DNA of 64,000 nt from Candidatus Binatia bacterium (GTDB lineage Bacteria > Desulfobacterota > Binatia > UBA9968): the NCBI GenBank assembly GCA_036504975.1, contig DASXUF010000105.1, forward strand, positions 1 through 64,000, written 5' to 3'. The position numbers were made by a program, and so were the translations under genes. This document shows positions 42,060 through 50,140 of this stretch, piece by piece. The first letter of the stretch is position 1, and every line of letters begins with the position of its first letter. Below the pieces are notes generated by a model, which ran no database searches, was not told the DNA's origin, and saw only the letters and a list, made by a program, of their open reading frames with translations.

Positions 42060-44105
42060 TTACGCGGCTTTTTTCCCGATTCGTCCGCCGTCCGTGCCCC
42101 TGCTGAGCAGCACGAGGCCGGGGACGTCGAGAATCAGCGCCACCTGGCCGTCGCCCAGGATCGTGGCGCCGGCGACGCCCTCGACTTTGGAAAAATTGGC
42201 TTCCAGGCTCTTGATCACGACCTGCTGCTGTCCGAGCAATTCATCGACGAGCAGGGCCGCCTGCCGCCCTTCGTACTCGACGATCACCACCAGACCCTGC
42301 GTCGGGTCGTCGCTCTTCGGCCGGACGCCGAACAGACGGTGCAAGCGCAGCACGGGCAGCGCCCGATCGCGTATCATGACCACCTCGGCGCCGCCGGTCA
42401 GTTTGTGAACGCTGCCGCGCGCCGGCCGCACCGATTCGGTGATCGCGACGAGAGGCAAGATGTAGATCTGCTCGCCCACCTGGAGCGCTTGGCCGTCCAT
42501 GATCGCCAAGGTCAGCGGCAGCTTGATGCGGAAGCGCGTCCCCTTGCCGCTCTCGCTGTGGATCGTGATGTTTCCGCCCAAGCTCTCGACATTTCTTTTG
42601 ACGACGTCCATGCCGACGCCGCGGCCGGAGACCTCGGTCACTTTGGTCGCGGTGGAAAAGCCCGGCTGGAAGATCAGCGCGTGAACTTCCTCGTCGGTCA
42701 AAACCTGCTCCGGGGTCGCGCGACCGTTCTGAATCGCCTTGGCGACGATTTTTTCCCGATCCAAACCTCTGCCGTCGTCGGCGATCTCGATGTAAACGTT
42801 GCCGCTCTGCTGATAGGCCTCGATCCTGACCGTGCCGGTCACGGGCTTCCCGGCCGCGTGGCGATCTTCATCCGCCTCGATGCCGTGATCGATGGCGTTA
42901 CGGATCAAGTGCGTCAGCGGGTCGCCGATCTTTTCAATAACGGTTTTGTCCAGCTCCGTATCCTCGCCCAACACCTCCAACCGAACCTTTTTTCCCACCG
43001 TCGCCGCCAGGTCGCGCACCAAACGGGGAAAGCGCGAGAAAAGCGTCTTCACCGGAATCATCCGGACCGTGAGCACGCGCTCGTGCAACTCGCGGGCGTG
43101 GCGGTCCATCTGGGCCACGGCCTCCTCGAGGATCGAGAGCTTCTCGGGAGAATAATGGCCCACGGTCTGGGCCACGATCGATTGCGTGATGACCAGCTCG
43201 CCGACGAGGTTGATCAGCTTGTCTATCTTGTCGATCGAGACGCGGATGCTGCCGGATTCCAGCGTTTCGAGTTTCGCGTTTCGGGTTTCGGGTTTTGCGT
43301 TGAGAGGAACGAGCGACGGAGACGCCGGGACCTCGGGCTCGGCCTCCGCTTCCGCTCCGTCGTCGTCAAAAGAAAGCGCCTCGATGGTGACGGCGGACGC
43401 GTCGCCGAGAAATTCGAAACAGGCTTCAATTTCTTTTTTGCTCCGGCCGCTCGACAGCCAAACCTTCCAACGGAGATAGCACTGCTCGACTTCCATCTCG
43501 GCGAGCGGCGGAAGATGTCCGAGATCCGGCGTGACCTGATGCAGCTCGCCGATATCGGAGAGCGCCTGCAGAAATTGGATCGGATCGAGTCCCCGGCGCA
43601 TCAATTCACCGGGTGGCGCGAAGTAAATTTCGTAGAGCGTCTCGGCGTTCCCGGCGGGTGCGGTCGCTTGCGGCGCCGCCATCGTGGCTTGCATGGCTTC
43701 TGCCGCCGCCGTTCCCGCCGTATCTTGTCCGGCGAAGGATTGAATCGACTTCAGCAGTTGTTCGTGCCAAGCGTGATCGCCCGGCGCGCCCGACTGGGTT
43801 TCCGCCAAAAGCTCTTTCAGCGCGTCGCCCGATTTGAGCAGCGTCTCCATCAGCGCCGGGCTCAAGTCGAGCTCGCTCTTTCGGACCTTGTCCAGCAGGT
43901 CTTCGAGGACGTGGGTGAAGCGCGCCACGCGGTCAAGGCCCAGCATGGCGCTGTTGCCTTTGATGGTATGCGCGCAGCGGAAAATGCGGTTCAAGATCTC
44001 CGAATTGGCCGGGTTGTCCTCCAGCTCGAGAAGCGCCGCCTCGAAATCCGCGAGCAGATCCCCGGCTTCTTCGAGGAAGCCTTGTATGACGGGGTCCAAA
44101 TTCAT
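42060..44105 (-). CDS. cheA: chemotaxis histidine kinase CheA
   Basis: 681 residues. P1 domain with phosphoacceptor H46 (FRCAHTIKGNSAMLG). A P2-like region about 170-270, a linker, then P3 dimerisation (DKIDKLINLVGELVITQSIV), P4 kinase (HLIRNAIDHGIE, DDGRGLD, VSGRGVGMDVVK, GKGTRFRIKLPL) and a P5 CheW-like domain. The P2-P3 linker (LNAKPETRNAKLET) is encoded by six tandem heptamers at 43264-43305. It phosphorylates CheY, the second receiver and CheB. It overlaps the preceding receiver gene by 4 bases. Confidence 0.96.
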   Translation of the reverse strand: MNLDPVIQGFLEEAGDLLADFEAALLELEDNPANSEILNRIFRCAHTIKGNSAMLGLDRVARFTHVLEDLLDKVRKSELDLSPALMETLLKSGDALKELLAETQSGAPGDHAWHEQLLKSIQSFAGQDTAGTAAAEAMQATMAAPQATAPAGNAETLYEIYFAPPGELMRRGLDPIQFLQALSDIGELHQVTPDLGHLPPLAEMEVEQCYLRWKVWLSSGRSKKEIEACFEFLGDASAVTIEALSFDDDGAEAEAEPEVPASPSLVPLNAKPETRNAKLETLESGSIRVSIDKIDKLINLVGELVITQSIVAQTVGHYSPEKLSILEEAVAQMDRHARELHERVLTVRMIPVKTLFSRFPRLVRDLAATVGKKVRLEVLGEDTELDKTVIEKIGDPLTHLIRNAIDHGIEADEDRHAAGKPVTGTVRIEAYQQSGNVYIEIADDGRGLDREKIVAKAIQNGRATPEQVLTDEEVHALIFQPGFSTATKVTEVSGRGVGMDVVKRNVESLGGNITIHSESGKGTRFRIKLPLTLAIMDGQALQVGEQIYILPLVAITESVRPARGSVHKLTGGAEVVMIRDRALPVLRLHRLFGVRPKSDDPTQGLVVIVEYEGRQAALLVDELLGQQQVVIKSLEANFSKVEGVAGATILGDGQVALILDVPGLVLLSRGTDGGRIGKKAA
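43264..43305 (-). repeat. cheA: six-unit heptamer repeat encoding the CheA linker
   Basis: Six consecutive 7-mers (minus strand TCTCAAC, GCAAAAC, CCGAAAC, CCGAAAC, GCGAAAC, TCGAAAC), exactly 42 bases or 14 codons. This produces a 7-residue protein periodicity NAKPETR/NAKLETL. Confidence 0.85.
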
Positions 44106-44503
44106 GCGCTCTTGGACTCCAACGACGCGTCCGTAGGCAGGCCCAGCAAGCGATAAACCACCTCGCGGAGCTGCTTCGGGTTGAACGGCTTGACGATCCA
44201 GCCGCTGGCGCCCGCCGCTTTGCCCCGGCGCTTCATCTCGTCGCCGCTCTCGGTCGTGAGAATGAGGATCGGCGTGAAGCGATGCTTGGGACGCTCGCGG
44301 ACAACCTGCACCATCGCGAGACCGTCCATGACCGGCATGTGCACGTCGGTGATGATGATATCGACGCCGCAGGTCTCCAGTTGACCCAGACCTTCCCGCC
44401 CGTTGGCGCTCTCGATCACCTCGAAGCCCGCCTCACGCAAGGTGAGGCCGACCATCCGTCTCATCGTCGTGGAATCATCCACGATCAGCGCTGTTTTGCT
44501 CAT
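44102..44503 (-). CDS. single-domain response regulator, CheY-like
   Basis: 133 residues, receiver only: acidic pair DD at 9-10, phospho-site D53 (IIITDVHMPVMDG), LTTES and VKPFNPKQ. It begins after a GGAGG ribosome site and overlaps both the CheZ-like gene upstream and cheA downstream by 4 bases. It differs from the CheY at 45501 by a longer tail and lacks a Trp next to the phospho-site. It may be a phosphate sink or a separate output; which receiver drives FliM is not certain. Confidence 0.9.
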   Translation of the reverse strand: MSKTALIVDDSTTMRRMVGLTLREAGFEVIESANGREGLGQLETCGVDIIITDVHMPVMDGLAMVQVVRERPKHRFTPILILTTESGDEMKRRGKAAGASGWIVKPFNPKQLREVVYRLLGLPTDASLESKSA

Positions 44504-45051
44504 GAGTTAACCTCCGGCAGGAAGATTTCTACGTCGCCGCTCGGCTCAATCTCGGAACCTTTTACCGCGCCGTTCCGTCCGTACGGCAAAGGACGCTTGG
44601 TTTCTTTCGGCGTGTGCTTAAGCATGGAATTCGAAACGCCGTCGACGCGGCGCTTCGATCGAGCTTCAGGGACCGGCCGCCCCAGGCTTTTGTCCAGATC
44701 CGCGTCGAGCCGGGTCAGGGTATCGATCGCGTGAGTGATCTTCTGATTCACGATGTCCTGAAACTGAAGCGCGATCATGACCCGCACGATCTCTTGCTCC
44801 AGCTCCCGGCTCCGATCACCCAGCGCCGCGCGCGCCTGGACGCGGATCCCGTCAAAGCCCTCCGAGGCCTCGAGCGCCGCGCGCTCCAGTTGGCTCGCCG
44901 CTTCGCGCAGCTCGGACACGAGCGCCGGAAGCTCGGGGAGATAGGGAAGGAGCGGGCTCTGCCATTCGGCTGTCCACGCGTCGAGGCGGGCCGCCTGGCG
45001 CCGCTCGATCTTTTCGCATTGGCAGGGCCGGGGTTTGTTTTTTCTTCGCAT
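44500..45051 (-). CDS. second CheZ-like protein
   Basis: 183 residues. A Cys-containing basic N-terminus (KPRPCQCEKIERRQ) is followed by helices, including IALQFQDIVNQKITHAIDTL near 94-113. FQD-x3-Q is the CheZ active-site pattern, with Asp and Gln at the catalytic spacing. The usual C-terminal CheY-binding helix is not obvious; the last 50 residues are low in predicted structure (KETKRPLPYGRNGAV, DVEIFLPEVNS). It stands between a STAS protein and the second receiver, so it may serve that receiver. CheZ is otherwise encoded at 45911. Confidence 0.6.
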   Translation of the reverse strand: MRRKNKPRPCQCEKIERRQAARLDAWTAEWQSPLLPYLPELPALVSELREAASQLERAALEASEGFDGIRVQARAALGDRSRELEQEIVRVMIALQFQDIVNQKITHAIDTLTRLDADLDKSLGRPVPEARSKRRVDGVSNSMLKHTPKETKRPLPYGRNGAVKGSEIEPSGDVEIFLPEVNS

Positions 45052-45057
45052 GTGTCG

Positions 45058-45375
45058 TTACTCCTGCAGAAGATGATGGGTGAGACCGGCCAGGCCGACA
45101 AAACGCGCCGGCTCGGAGCGGAGCTCGGTCATCCTGAGCTTCTTCCCCCTTTGCTCCAGCTCTTTTTTCAGCGCCAGGAGGATTTGCAGCGTGGCGGTAT
45201 CGAGGCGCTCCAATCTTTCACAATCGACGGTGACGTCCTCCCCGCCTTCGAGCAGCGCGAGCGCGGCCTGGCGCAGATCCGCGGCGAAGAAAATATCGAC
45301 CGCGCCTTGCAAAACGACGGCGCGCTTGCCGTCGCGCTCGGCGATGCTTACGGTAGCCGCTCTTTCCTGTTCCAT
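45058..45375 (-). CDS. STAS-domain protein
   Basis: 105 residues, a single STAS fold: GKRAVVLQGAVDIFFAADLRQAAL then VTVDCERLERLDTATLQILLALKKEL. The position that carries the phosphorylatable Ser in SpoIIAA-type antagonists reads DTATLQ here, with Thr in the site. No anti-sigma kinase is nearby. Similar STAS proteins are found in chemotaxis and multi-receiver clusters of environmental bacteria. Its partner is unknown; it could be phosphorylated by a CheA-linked kinase or bind the adjacent CheZ-like protein. Confidence 0.8.
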   Translation of the reverse strand: MEQERAATVSIAERDGKRAVVLQGAVDIFFAADLRQAALALLEGGEDVTVDCERLERLDTATLQILLALKKELEQRGKKLRMTELRSEPARFVGLAGLTHHLLQE

Positions 45376-45500
45376 CTCAACTCCAAAGCACGATCACGAA
45401 GCCTCCAGGCGGCGGTATCGAAGGCGCCGCGCGCTCGATTTCGACTAGAGCGCGCGGCGGGGGAAAGGACTGGCGAGCCCATGGAGATCGGCCGAAACCG

Positions 45501-45878
45501 TCATTTGAAAATCTTGTTCAGCTTTTCCTGCAGCGTTTCGGCGCTGAACGGCTTCACGATGTAGTTGTTCACCCCGGCCTGCACCGCCTCGAGAATATTT
45601 TCTTTCCTGGCCTCGGCGGTAACCATGAGCACCGGGACGTCTTTCAGAGATCCGTCGGCGCGAATCGCCCGCAACAGCTCGATGCCGGTCATCTGCGGCA
45701 TGTTCCAGTCCGAGATCACCAGATCGGCTTTTTTGCGCTTGAGCTCCTCCAGCGCGTCGCATCCATTCTCGGCCTCGCGGATGTTTTTCAGGCTCAGCTC
45801 GCGCAGCAGGCCGCGAACGATCCGCCGCATGGTGGACGCGTCGTCTACGACCAGAATGTCCATATTGGAATCGAACAC
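45501..45878 (-). CDS. cheY: chemotaxis response regulator CheY
   Basis: 125 residues. Acidic pair DD at 12-13, phospho-site D57 ([13 protein letters not shown], with the CheY-typical Trp), Thr near 86 ([11 protein letters not shown]) and KPF near 109. This is the best candidate for the motor-binding CheY. The GTG at 45878 is chosen because GGGAGGTG lies 4 bases upstream; the ATG five codons later is too far from it. It follows cheZ by 32 bases. Confidence 0.95.
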   Translation of the reverse strand: MFDSNMDILVVDDASTMRRIVRGLLRELSLKNIREAENGCDALEELKRKKADLVISDWNMPQMTGIELLRAIRADGSLKDVPVLMVTAEARKENILEAVQAGVNNYIVKPFSAETLQEKLNKIFK

Positions 45879-45910
45879 TGTTCACCTCCCAAGAGCAACG
45901 GAAGTTCCGC

Positions 45911-46609
45911 TTACTTGATGTTGTCGAGCAGCTCGTCGACCAGAGCCTGATCGAGCCCGATGTCGTCGGTTAAATTTTTCACTTCCTCGCGCACGCGGTC
46001 CCGCGCGTCTTCTTCTTTCAAACCGTCGCCGCTCATCTCCACCTTGAACTTGATCAACAGCTCGACGATCTTTTTCTCCACCGCCTCCAGCGTCTCCTGC
46101 ACGCCCTCGGCGCGCTGCCGGATCACGTCCTGGAAAGAAAGCTGGCTCATCACCGCCATCAGGTTGCGCTTGCTTTTCTCGGCGAAGCCCTGAAAAACGG
46201 AGAGCGCGATCCCTTTCCCGTTGGTCTTGCCCGCGCCGTCGATCAACTCCAGCATCCGCTCCTGATCGCCGAGGACCTCTTCGATCAGCTCGAGGATGGA
46301 ATTGATCCCCATCTCGGTCTGGTGAGAAATCCCCGCGACCCCCATCGAGGCCTGGGGAATCAGGTAGGACGAGCTGTCGGCGGCCGACGAGATTCCCTTC
46401 AGCCTCTGGCGCAAGTTTTCGATGTAGCCGGCGAGGGCTCCCAGCTCTCCCTGAAATTTTTGGCTGAATTGACGCTCGAAGTTGCCTTCGGTGAGGGCCC
46501 GGGCCATCTCGATGACTTCCGTGACGGAGTAGGCACCGTCGGCGCCCTTGGCGCCGGCGCATGGTTCGCTGTCCGGATGAGATTCTCTACAACTGCAGGC
46601 TTCGGCCAT
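45911..46609 (-). CDS. cheZ: CheY-P phosphatase CheZ
   Basis: 232 residues from the ATG at 46609, which has an AGGGGG ribosome site; a GTG at 46633 would add eight residues. QLSFQDVIRQRAEGVQETL near 166-184 holds the catalytic Asp and Gln in FQD-x3-Q spacing. The C-terminus LDQALVDELLDNIK matches the CheY-binding helix of CheZ. A long helical hairpin precedes it. It is the first gene of the chemotaxis block under the sigma-28 promoter at 46644-46670. The Cys-rich start (EACSCRESHPDSEPCAG) is unusual for CheZ. Confidence 0.88.
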   Translation of the reverse strand: MAEACSCRESHPDSEPCAGAKGADGAYSVTEVIEMARALTEGNFERQFSQKFQGELGALAGYIENLRQRLKGISSAADSSSYLIPQASMGVAGISHQTEMGINSILELIEEVLGDQERMLELIDGAGKTNGKGIALSVFQGFAEKSKRNLMAVMSQLSFQDVIRQRAEGVQETLEAVEKKIVELLIKFKVEMSGDGLKEEDARDRVREEVKNLTDDIGLDQALVDELLDNIK

Positions 46610-46643
46610 AGTACCCCCTTTTGAACAATTCACTCCTGATATT

Positions 46644-46670
46644 GCATCGGCAAAAACCCGCCATGCTTTA
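46644..46670 (-). promoter_or_regulatory. sigma-28 promoter of the cheZ-cheY-...-cheA block
   Basis: Minus strand: TAAAGCAT, 11-base spacer, GCCGATGC. TAAAG and GCCGAT are both intact. The predicted leader is about 28 bases. Confidence 0.85.
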
Positions 46671-46709
46671 GCGACCGGCCTGAAGCATGCCCCTATATAA
46701 AGGAAGGGA

Positions 46710-46740
46710 GCCGGGCCGGCCTCACGGAGACCGGCCCGGC
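46710..46740 (-). terminator. hairpin terminator after the hook operon
   Basis: Perfect 10-base stem GCCGGGCCGG/CCGGCCCGGC with an 11-base loop, 38 bases past the flgE stop, followed on the minus strand by a pyrimidine-rich TCCCTTCCTTTATATAG. It separates the hook genes from the cheZ promoter. Confidence 0.75.
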
Positions 46741-46777
46741 TTCAGGAGCGGAGAGTTGATAGGTCATCGGGGGCGGG

Positions 46778-48079
46778 TTATCTCTTCAAGTTGGCGACTT
46801 CTTCCAGCAGGGTGTCGGTCACGGTGATAATGCGGGAGCTGGCCTGAAAGCCGCGCTGCGTCGTTACCATTTTGACGAACTCGGTCGCGAGATCGACGTT
46901 CGAAAGCTCAAGCGATCCCGGCAAGACCGTTCCCAAGCCGCCGTTGCCGGCGGTGCCGAAGATCGGCGCGCCGGATTGCGACGATTGCGCAAAGAGCGTG
47001 TTGCCCAGATGCGTCAGTCCCTCGGGACTGTTGAAGTCGGCGAGGGCGATCCGGAACAACGGCTCGGTCGGGCCGGTGCTGAAATGTCCGGTGATCACTC
47101 CATCGGTGTCGATGGTAATGCCGCTCACGCTTCCGGAGGGCGAGCCGTTTTGACTTAAGGCATTGGTCGCGGAAGGCAGCGCGAACTGGCTCGTGCCGGT
47201 AAAGTCGAGGTCGACGGCCGCGATCGTCTGCGGGTTCGAGCCGTTGGCCCAGGCGACCGGACCGATCGCCCCGATGTTGGTCGGAGGGCCGAAATTCAGA
47301 GTCCCGTTCGGATTGAACGCGAGGTACCCGCCAGGCGCGTTGATTTGCATCAAGTTGCCGGCGGTTCCGCCGGTGACCTCGCCGGCGTCGGCGAGGACGC
47401 GGTACTCCCACTCATTGGCGGTCGCCGTCTTGCGAAACACGAACGTAAGATCGTGCGCGGCGCCCAGAGAGTCGTAGACCGTCACCACGGTCGAGAAGTT
47501 GCTGGCGCCGAACCAGACGCTGGGAGCGGCTTGCGTGCCGACCGCATCGACGGGAAACGGCGTGGCAGGCACCGTCGCGGTGGCGTCGAGATTCAGGGAC
47601 AAGTCGATCTCGGTCGTGACGACGGGCGGAAGCAAGCGTCTGGAGTTGATGCTGATGTCCATGAGACCGCTGATGATGTTGCCGTTGACGTCGAGCTCGA
47701 AGCCCTGGACTTGCAGCCCCGCCGGATTGACCAGATTGCCGTCGGCGTCGAAATTGAACTGTCCGGCGCGGCTATAGAAAAGTCCGCCCTGCGCGTCCGC
47801 GAGCACGAACATCCCCGCCCCTTCGATCGCCATATCCGTCGCGCTGCTGGTCGTCTCCACGCCGCCTTGACTGAAAAGACGGGTGGCGGCGGCCAGGCGC
47901 GAGCCCGTGCCTATTTTCGTTCCGCCGACTTGAGCGCTGAGCAGATCGAAAAAGACCGACCGGCTCGCCTTGAAGCCCACCGTGTTGACGTTAGCGATAT
48001 TGTCGCCGATGATATTCATCGCGTTGCCGTTGGCGTTGATGCCGCTGACCCCGCTGAAAAGCGCTGACGTAAGTGCCAT
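46778..48079 (-). CDS. flgE: flagellar hook protein FlgE, copy 1
   Basis: 433 residues. N-terminal hook signature SALFSGVSGINANGNAMNII and DNIANVNTVGFKASR. C-terminal LSNVDLATEFVKMVTTQRGFQASSRIITVTDTLLEEVANLKR. The central part holds the FlgE D2-type domain (FSTVVTVYDSLGAAHDLTFVF). It is the more canonical of two tandem FlgE paralogues by its N- and C-termini. It polymerises into the hook, exported by the type III apparatus. A composite repeat fills the gap to the second copy. Confidence 0.94.
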   Translation of the reverse strand: MALTSALFSGVSGINANGNAMNIIGDNIANVNTVGFKASRSVFFDLLSAQVGGTKIGTGSRLAAATRLFSQGGVETTSSATDMAIEGAGMFVLADAQGGLFYSRAGQFNFDADGNLVNPAGLQVQGFELDVNGNIISGLMDISINSRRLLPPVVTTEIDLSLNLDATATVPATPFPVDAVGTQAAPSVWFGASNFSTVVTVYDSLGAAHDLTFVFRKTATANEWEYRVLADAGEVTGGTAGNLMQINAPGGYLAFNPNGTLNFGPPTNIGAIGPVAWANGSNPQTIAAVDLDFTGTSQFALPSATNALSQNGSPSGSVSGITIDTDGVITGHFSTGPTEPLFRIALADFNSPEGLTHLGNTLFAQSSQSGAPIFGTAGNGGLGTVLPGSLELSNVDLATEFVKMVTTQRGFQASSRIITVTDTLLEEVANLKR

Positions 48080-48096
48080 GAGTACCCCCTTTTTCT

Positions 48097-48172
48097 ATTT
48101 TAGATTTTCGATTTTGGATTTTGGATTCTACTTTTTACTTTTTCCTTTGTACCCTTCGACTCCGCTCAGGGC
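48097..48172. repeat. composite of heptad arrays and a CCTTCGAC-type repeat between the two flgE genes
   Basis: Seven gapless heptads (ATTTTAG, ATTTTCG, ATTTTGG twice, ATTCTAC, TTTTTAC, TTTTTCC; 48097-48145) are followed by ACCCTTCGACTCCGCTCAGG (48151-48170). Three repeat families thus meet in one 76-base gap. Confidence 0.75.
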
Positions 48173-48183
48173 ATGCTTTTAAC

Positions 48184-49425
48184 TTATTTGAGGTTTGCCG
48201 CGATCGAGTACATCTGGTCCGCCACGGTGATGACGCGCGAATTGATCTGGAAGCTTCTCTGGGTCAGGATCATGTTGACGAACTCCTGAGGCAGGTCCAC
48301 GTTCGACATCTCCAGCGATCCAGAAAGCACCGCGCCGAGGACGCCCTGGCCCGGTATGCCCGTCACGGCGGCGCCGGAATCCGCGGAGACGGCGAGGAGA
48401 CTGTCGCCGATCGCATCGAGGCCGGCTGAGTTGGCAAAATTGGCCAGCGTGATCTGGCCGAACGGCCGGGTGCCGCCGTTGGAATATTCTCCGACGATCG
48501 CGCCGTCGGCGCCGATGGTGATGCGCGTCAGCGTCCCGGTCGCGAAGCCGTTCTGGGTGAGCAAATTAACGGCCGAAGCCGCGGCGAATTGCGTTGTCCC
48601 GGTGAAGCTCAAATTACCGCCGTTGATCGCCGGATTAGCGGCGCCGCCGACCCAGTTGACCGCGCCGATGCCGCCGGTCGAGTTGGTGAGCGCGCCGGAA
48701 GAGTCGAACGTCAAAGTCCCGCTTCCGATCTGGCGCAAATCCGCGCTCGTGGGCGCGCCCGGGTCGATCTCGCTCCTCTTGGCGAGGACGCGGTACTCCC
48801 AGGTATTTGTCCCGGTCTTGCGAAAAACAAAATTCAAATCATGCTGTTCGCCCGCGGAGTCGTACAGCGAAAAGCTGGTGGAATAATTTCCGGCCGCGAA
48901 CCAGGCGCTCGAAGGAGCGTCGGGGCCGGCGGGAAACGCGCTCGTCGGAGTCGTCTCGTCCGCGTCGAGGTTGACCGAAAGCCTCAAGGCAGTCGTCTGC
49001 CGCCCCGGCAGCGTGAGCCCGCCGGTCAAAGTAATATTTCCGCCCGGGCCCTGGAGGGCGAGACCGCCGGCGTTGACGATGGTGCCGTCGGCATCCAACG
49101 TAAACTGTCCCGCGCGGGTGTAAAATAAATTGCCGCCGCTGTCTCTGAGAATGAAAAACCCCTGCCCGGCGACGGCCAAATCCAAAGGAGCGCCCGTGCC
49201 TTCGATCGCGCCCTGCAGCTCCAGACGGCGCGTGCCGGCGAGCTGGACTCCGTGGCCGAATTGCAGCCATCCCTCGGTCGAGGCAAAAAGATCGGCAAAG
49301 TCCGCTTGCGAGGCTTTAAAGCCGACGGTGTTCATGTTGGCGATGTTGTTGCCGATCACCGACATCCAATAATCGGTTGCGCTGAGCGCGCTCTCCGCAG
49401 TATATAGCGAGCTGGAAATCGACAT
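48184..49425 (-). CDS. FlgE-type hook protein, copy 2
   Basis: 413 residues. N-terminus SSLYTAESALSATDYWMSVIGNNIANMNTVGFKASQ (hook/rod family, but with YTAESALSAT instead of SGVSGI), C-terminus MSNVDLPQEFVNMILTQRSFQINSRVITVADQMYSIAANLK. The D2-like FSLYDSAGEQHDLNFVF shows it is a paralogue of the adjacent flgE, not flgF or flgG. It lies directly after flgD (2-base gap). The two may form one hook from two subunits or be used at different stages. Confidence 0.88.
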   Translation of the reverse strand: MSISSSLYTAESALSATDYWMSVIGNNIANMNTVGFKASQADFADLFASTEGWLQFGHGVQLAGTRRLELQGAIEGTGAPLDLAVAGQGFFILRDSGGNLFYTRAGQFTLDADGTIVNAGGLALQGPGGNITLTGGLTLPGRQTTALRLSVNLDADETTPTSAFPAGPDAPSSAWFAAGNYSTSFSLYDSAGEQHDLNFVFRKTGTNTWEYRVLAKRSEIDPGAPTSADLRQIGSGTLTFDSSGALTNSTGGIGAVNWVGGAANPAINGGNLSFTGTTQFAAASAVNLLTQNGFATGTLTRITIGADGAIVGEYSNGGTRPFGQITLANFANSAGLDAIGDSLLAVSADSGAAVTGIPGQGVLGAVLSGSLEMSNVDLPQEFVNMILTQRSFQINSRVITVADQMYSIAANLK

Positions 49426-49427
49426 GG

Positions 49428-50084
49428 TTAAAGAATTCCTCTCACCGCGCCCAGCGGAATTTTAATGCCGCCGATCTCGAGCAAGAGCTCACCGCCGTCG
49501 AGGCTGACTCCGGTGACGACGCCGCGCGTGCGCGTGGTTGCGGCGACGCTCTTGCCGGCCGCGTCGAACGCGGTGACTTCGATCGAATAGACGCCCGCGG
49601 GAAGCGCGTTTCCAGTGCTGTCTTTGCCGTCCCACACGGCCGTTTGGTTTCCGGCACCCTGGTTTCCCGTCTGGATCGTCCTCACGGTGTTGCCCTTATC
49701 GTCCTTGATGTTGATCACGACCCGGGCCGCGGGCGCGCCGAGCGAATATGAGATCGTCGGCTGCGTTCCGCTCGCGAGGACGATCTGGTTTCCTTCCGCG
49801 ATAATCTCTTTACCGATCAACGAGACGGCGCCGAGCTGGCCGAGAAACTGCTGTTGAAGCTGCACGCCGTCGAGCTTCTGGTTGATGCCGATCAACTGGT
49901 CGAGGCTGTTGAAAGTGGCGAGCTGCGCGGCGAATTCCTGGTTATCGAGCGGGTGAAGCGGGTCCTGATTCTGCAACTGCGCGATCAAGAGCTTCAAGAA
50001 ATCATCGCGCCCCATGCCCTGATTCCCGCCGATGGGACCCGCCGCTCCCGGTATCGCCCCTTGACTGATCGGTTGTACCGCCAT
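49428..50084 (-). CDS. flgD: hook scaffolding (cap) protein FlgD
   Basis: 218 residues. GRDDFLKLLIAQLQNQDPLHPLDNQEFAAQLATFNSLDQL near 25-64 is the FlgD signature. The C-terminal half holds a Tudor/FlgD-Ig part (VVINIKDDKGNTVRTIQTGN, AVWDGKDSTGNALPAGVYSIEV). It caps the growing hook. It is located between fliK and the two flgE genes as expected. Confidence 0.95.
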   Translation of the reverse strand: MAVQPISQGAIPGAAGPIGGNQGMGRDDFLKLLIAQLQNQDPLHPLDNQEFAAQLATFNSLDQLIGINQKLDGVQLQQQFLGQLGAVSLIGKEIIAEGNQIVLASGTQPTISYSLGAPAARVVINIKDDKGNTVRTIQTGNQGAGNQTAVWDGKDSTGNALPAGVYSIEVTAFDAAGKSVAATTRTRGVVTGVSLDGGELLLEIGGIKIPLGAVRGIL

Positions 50085-50095
50085 GTTTTACCTGC

Positions 50096-50140
50096 TCTCT
50101 TTTTTTGCCTTTTTAGTTTTTACTTTTTACTTTTTTTGTT
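50096..50140. repeat. TTTTTAC heptad array between fliK and flgD
   Basis: TTTTTGCC, TTTTTAG, TTTTTAC, TTTTTAC and a T run fill the gap up to the fliK stop codon at 50140-50142. Confidence 0.75.

Noticed and set aside
42015..44156. A 713-codon open frame opposite cheA, and similar long antisense frames opposite pseB (76-888), flgL (4519-5667), flgK (5920-7110) and fliF (55558-57168)
   Set aside because: All mirror strong minus-strand genes and show the codon-shadow composition expected in GC-rich DNA.
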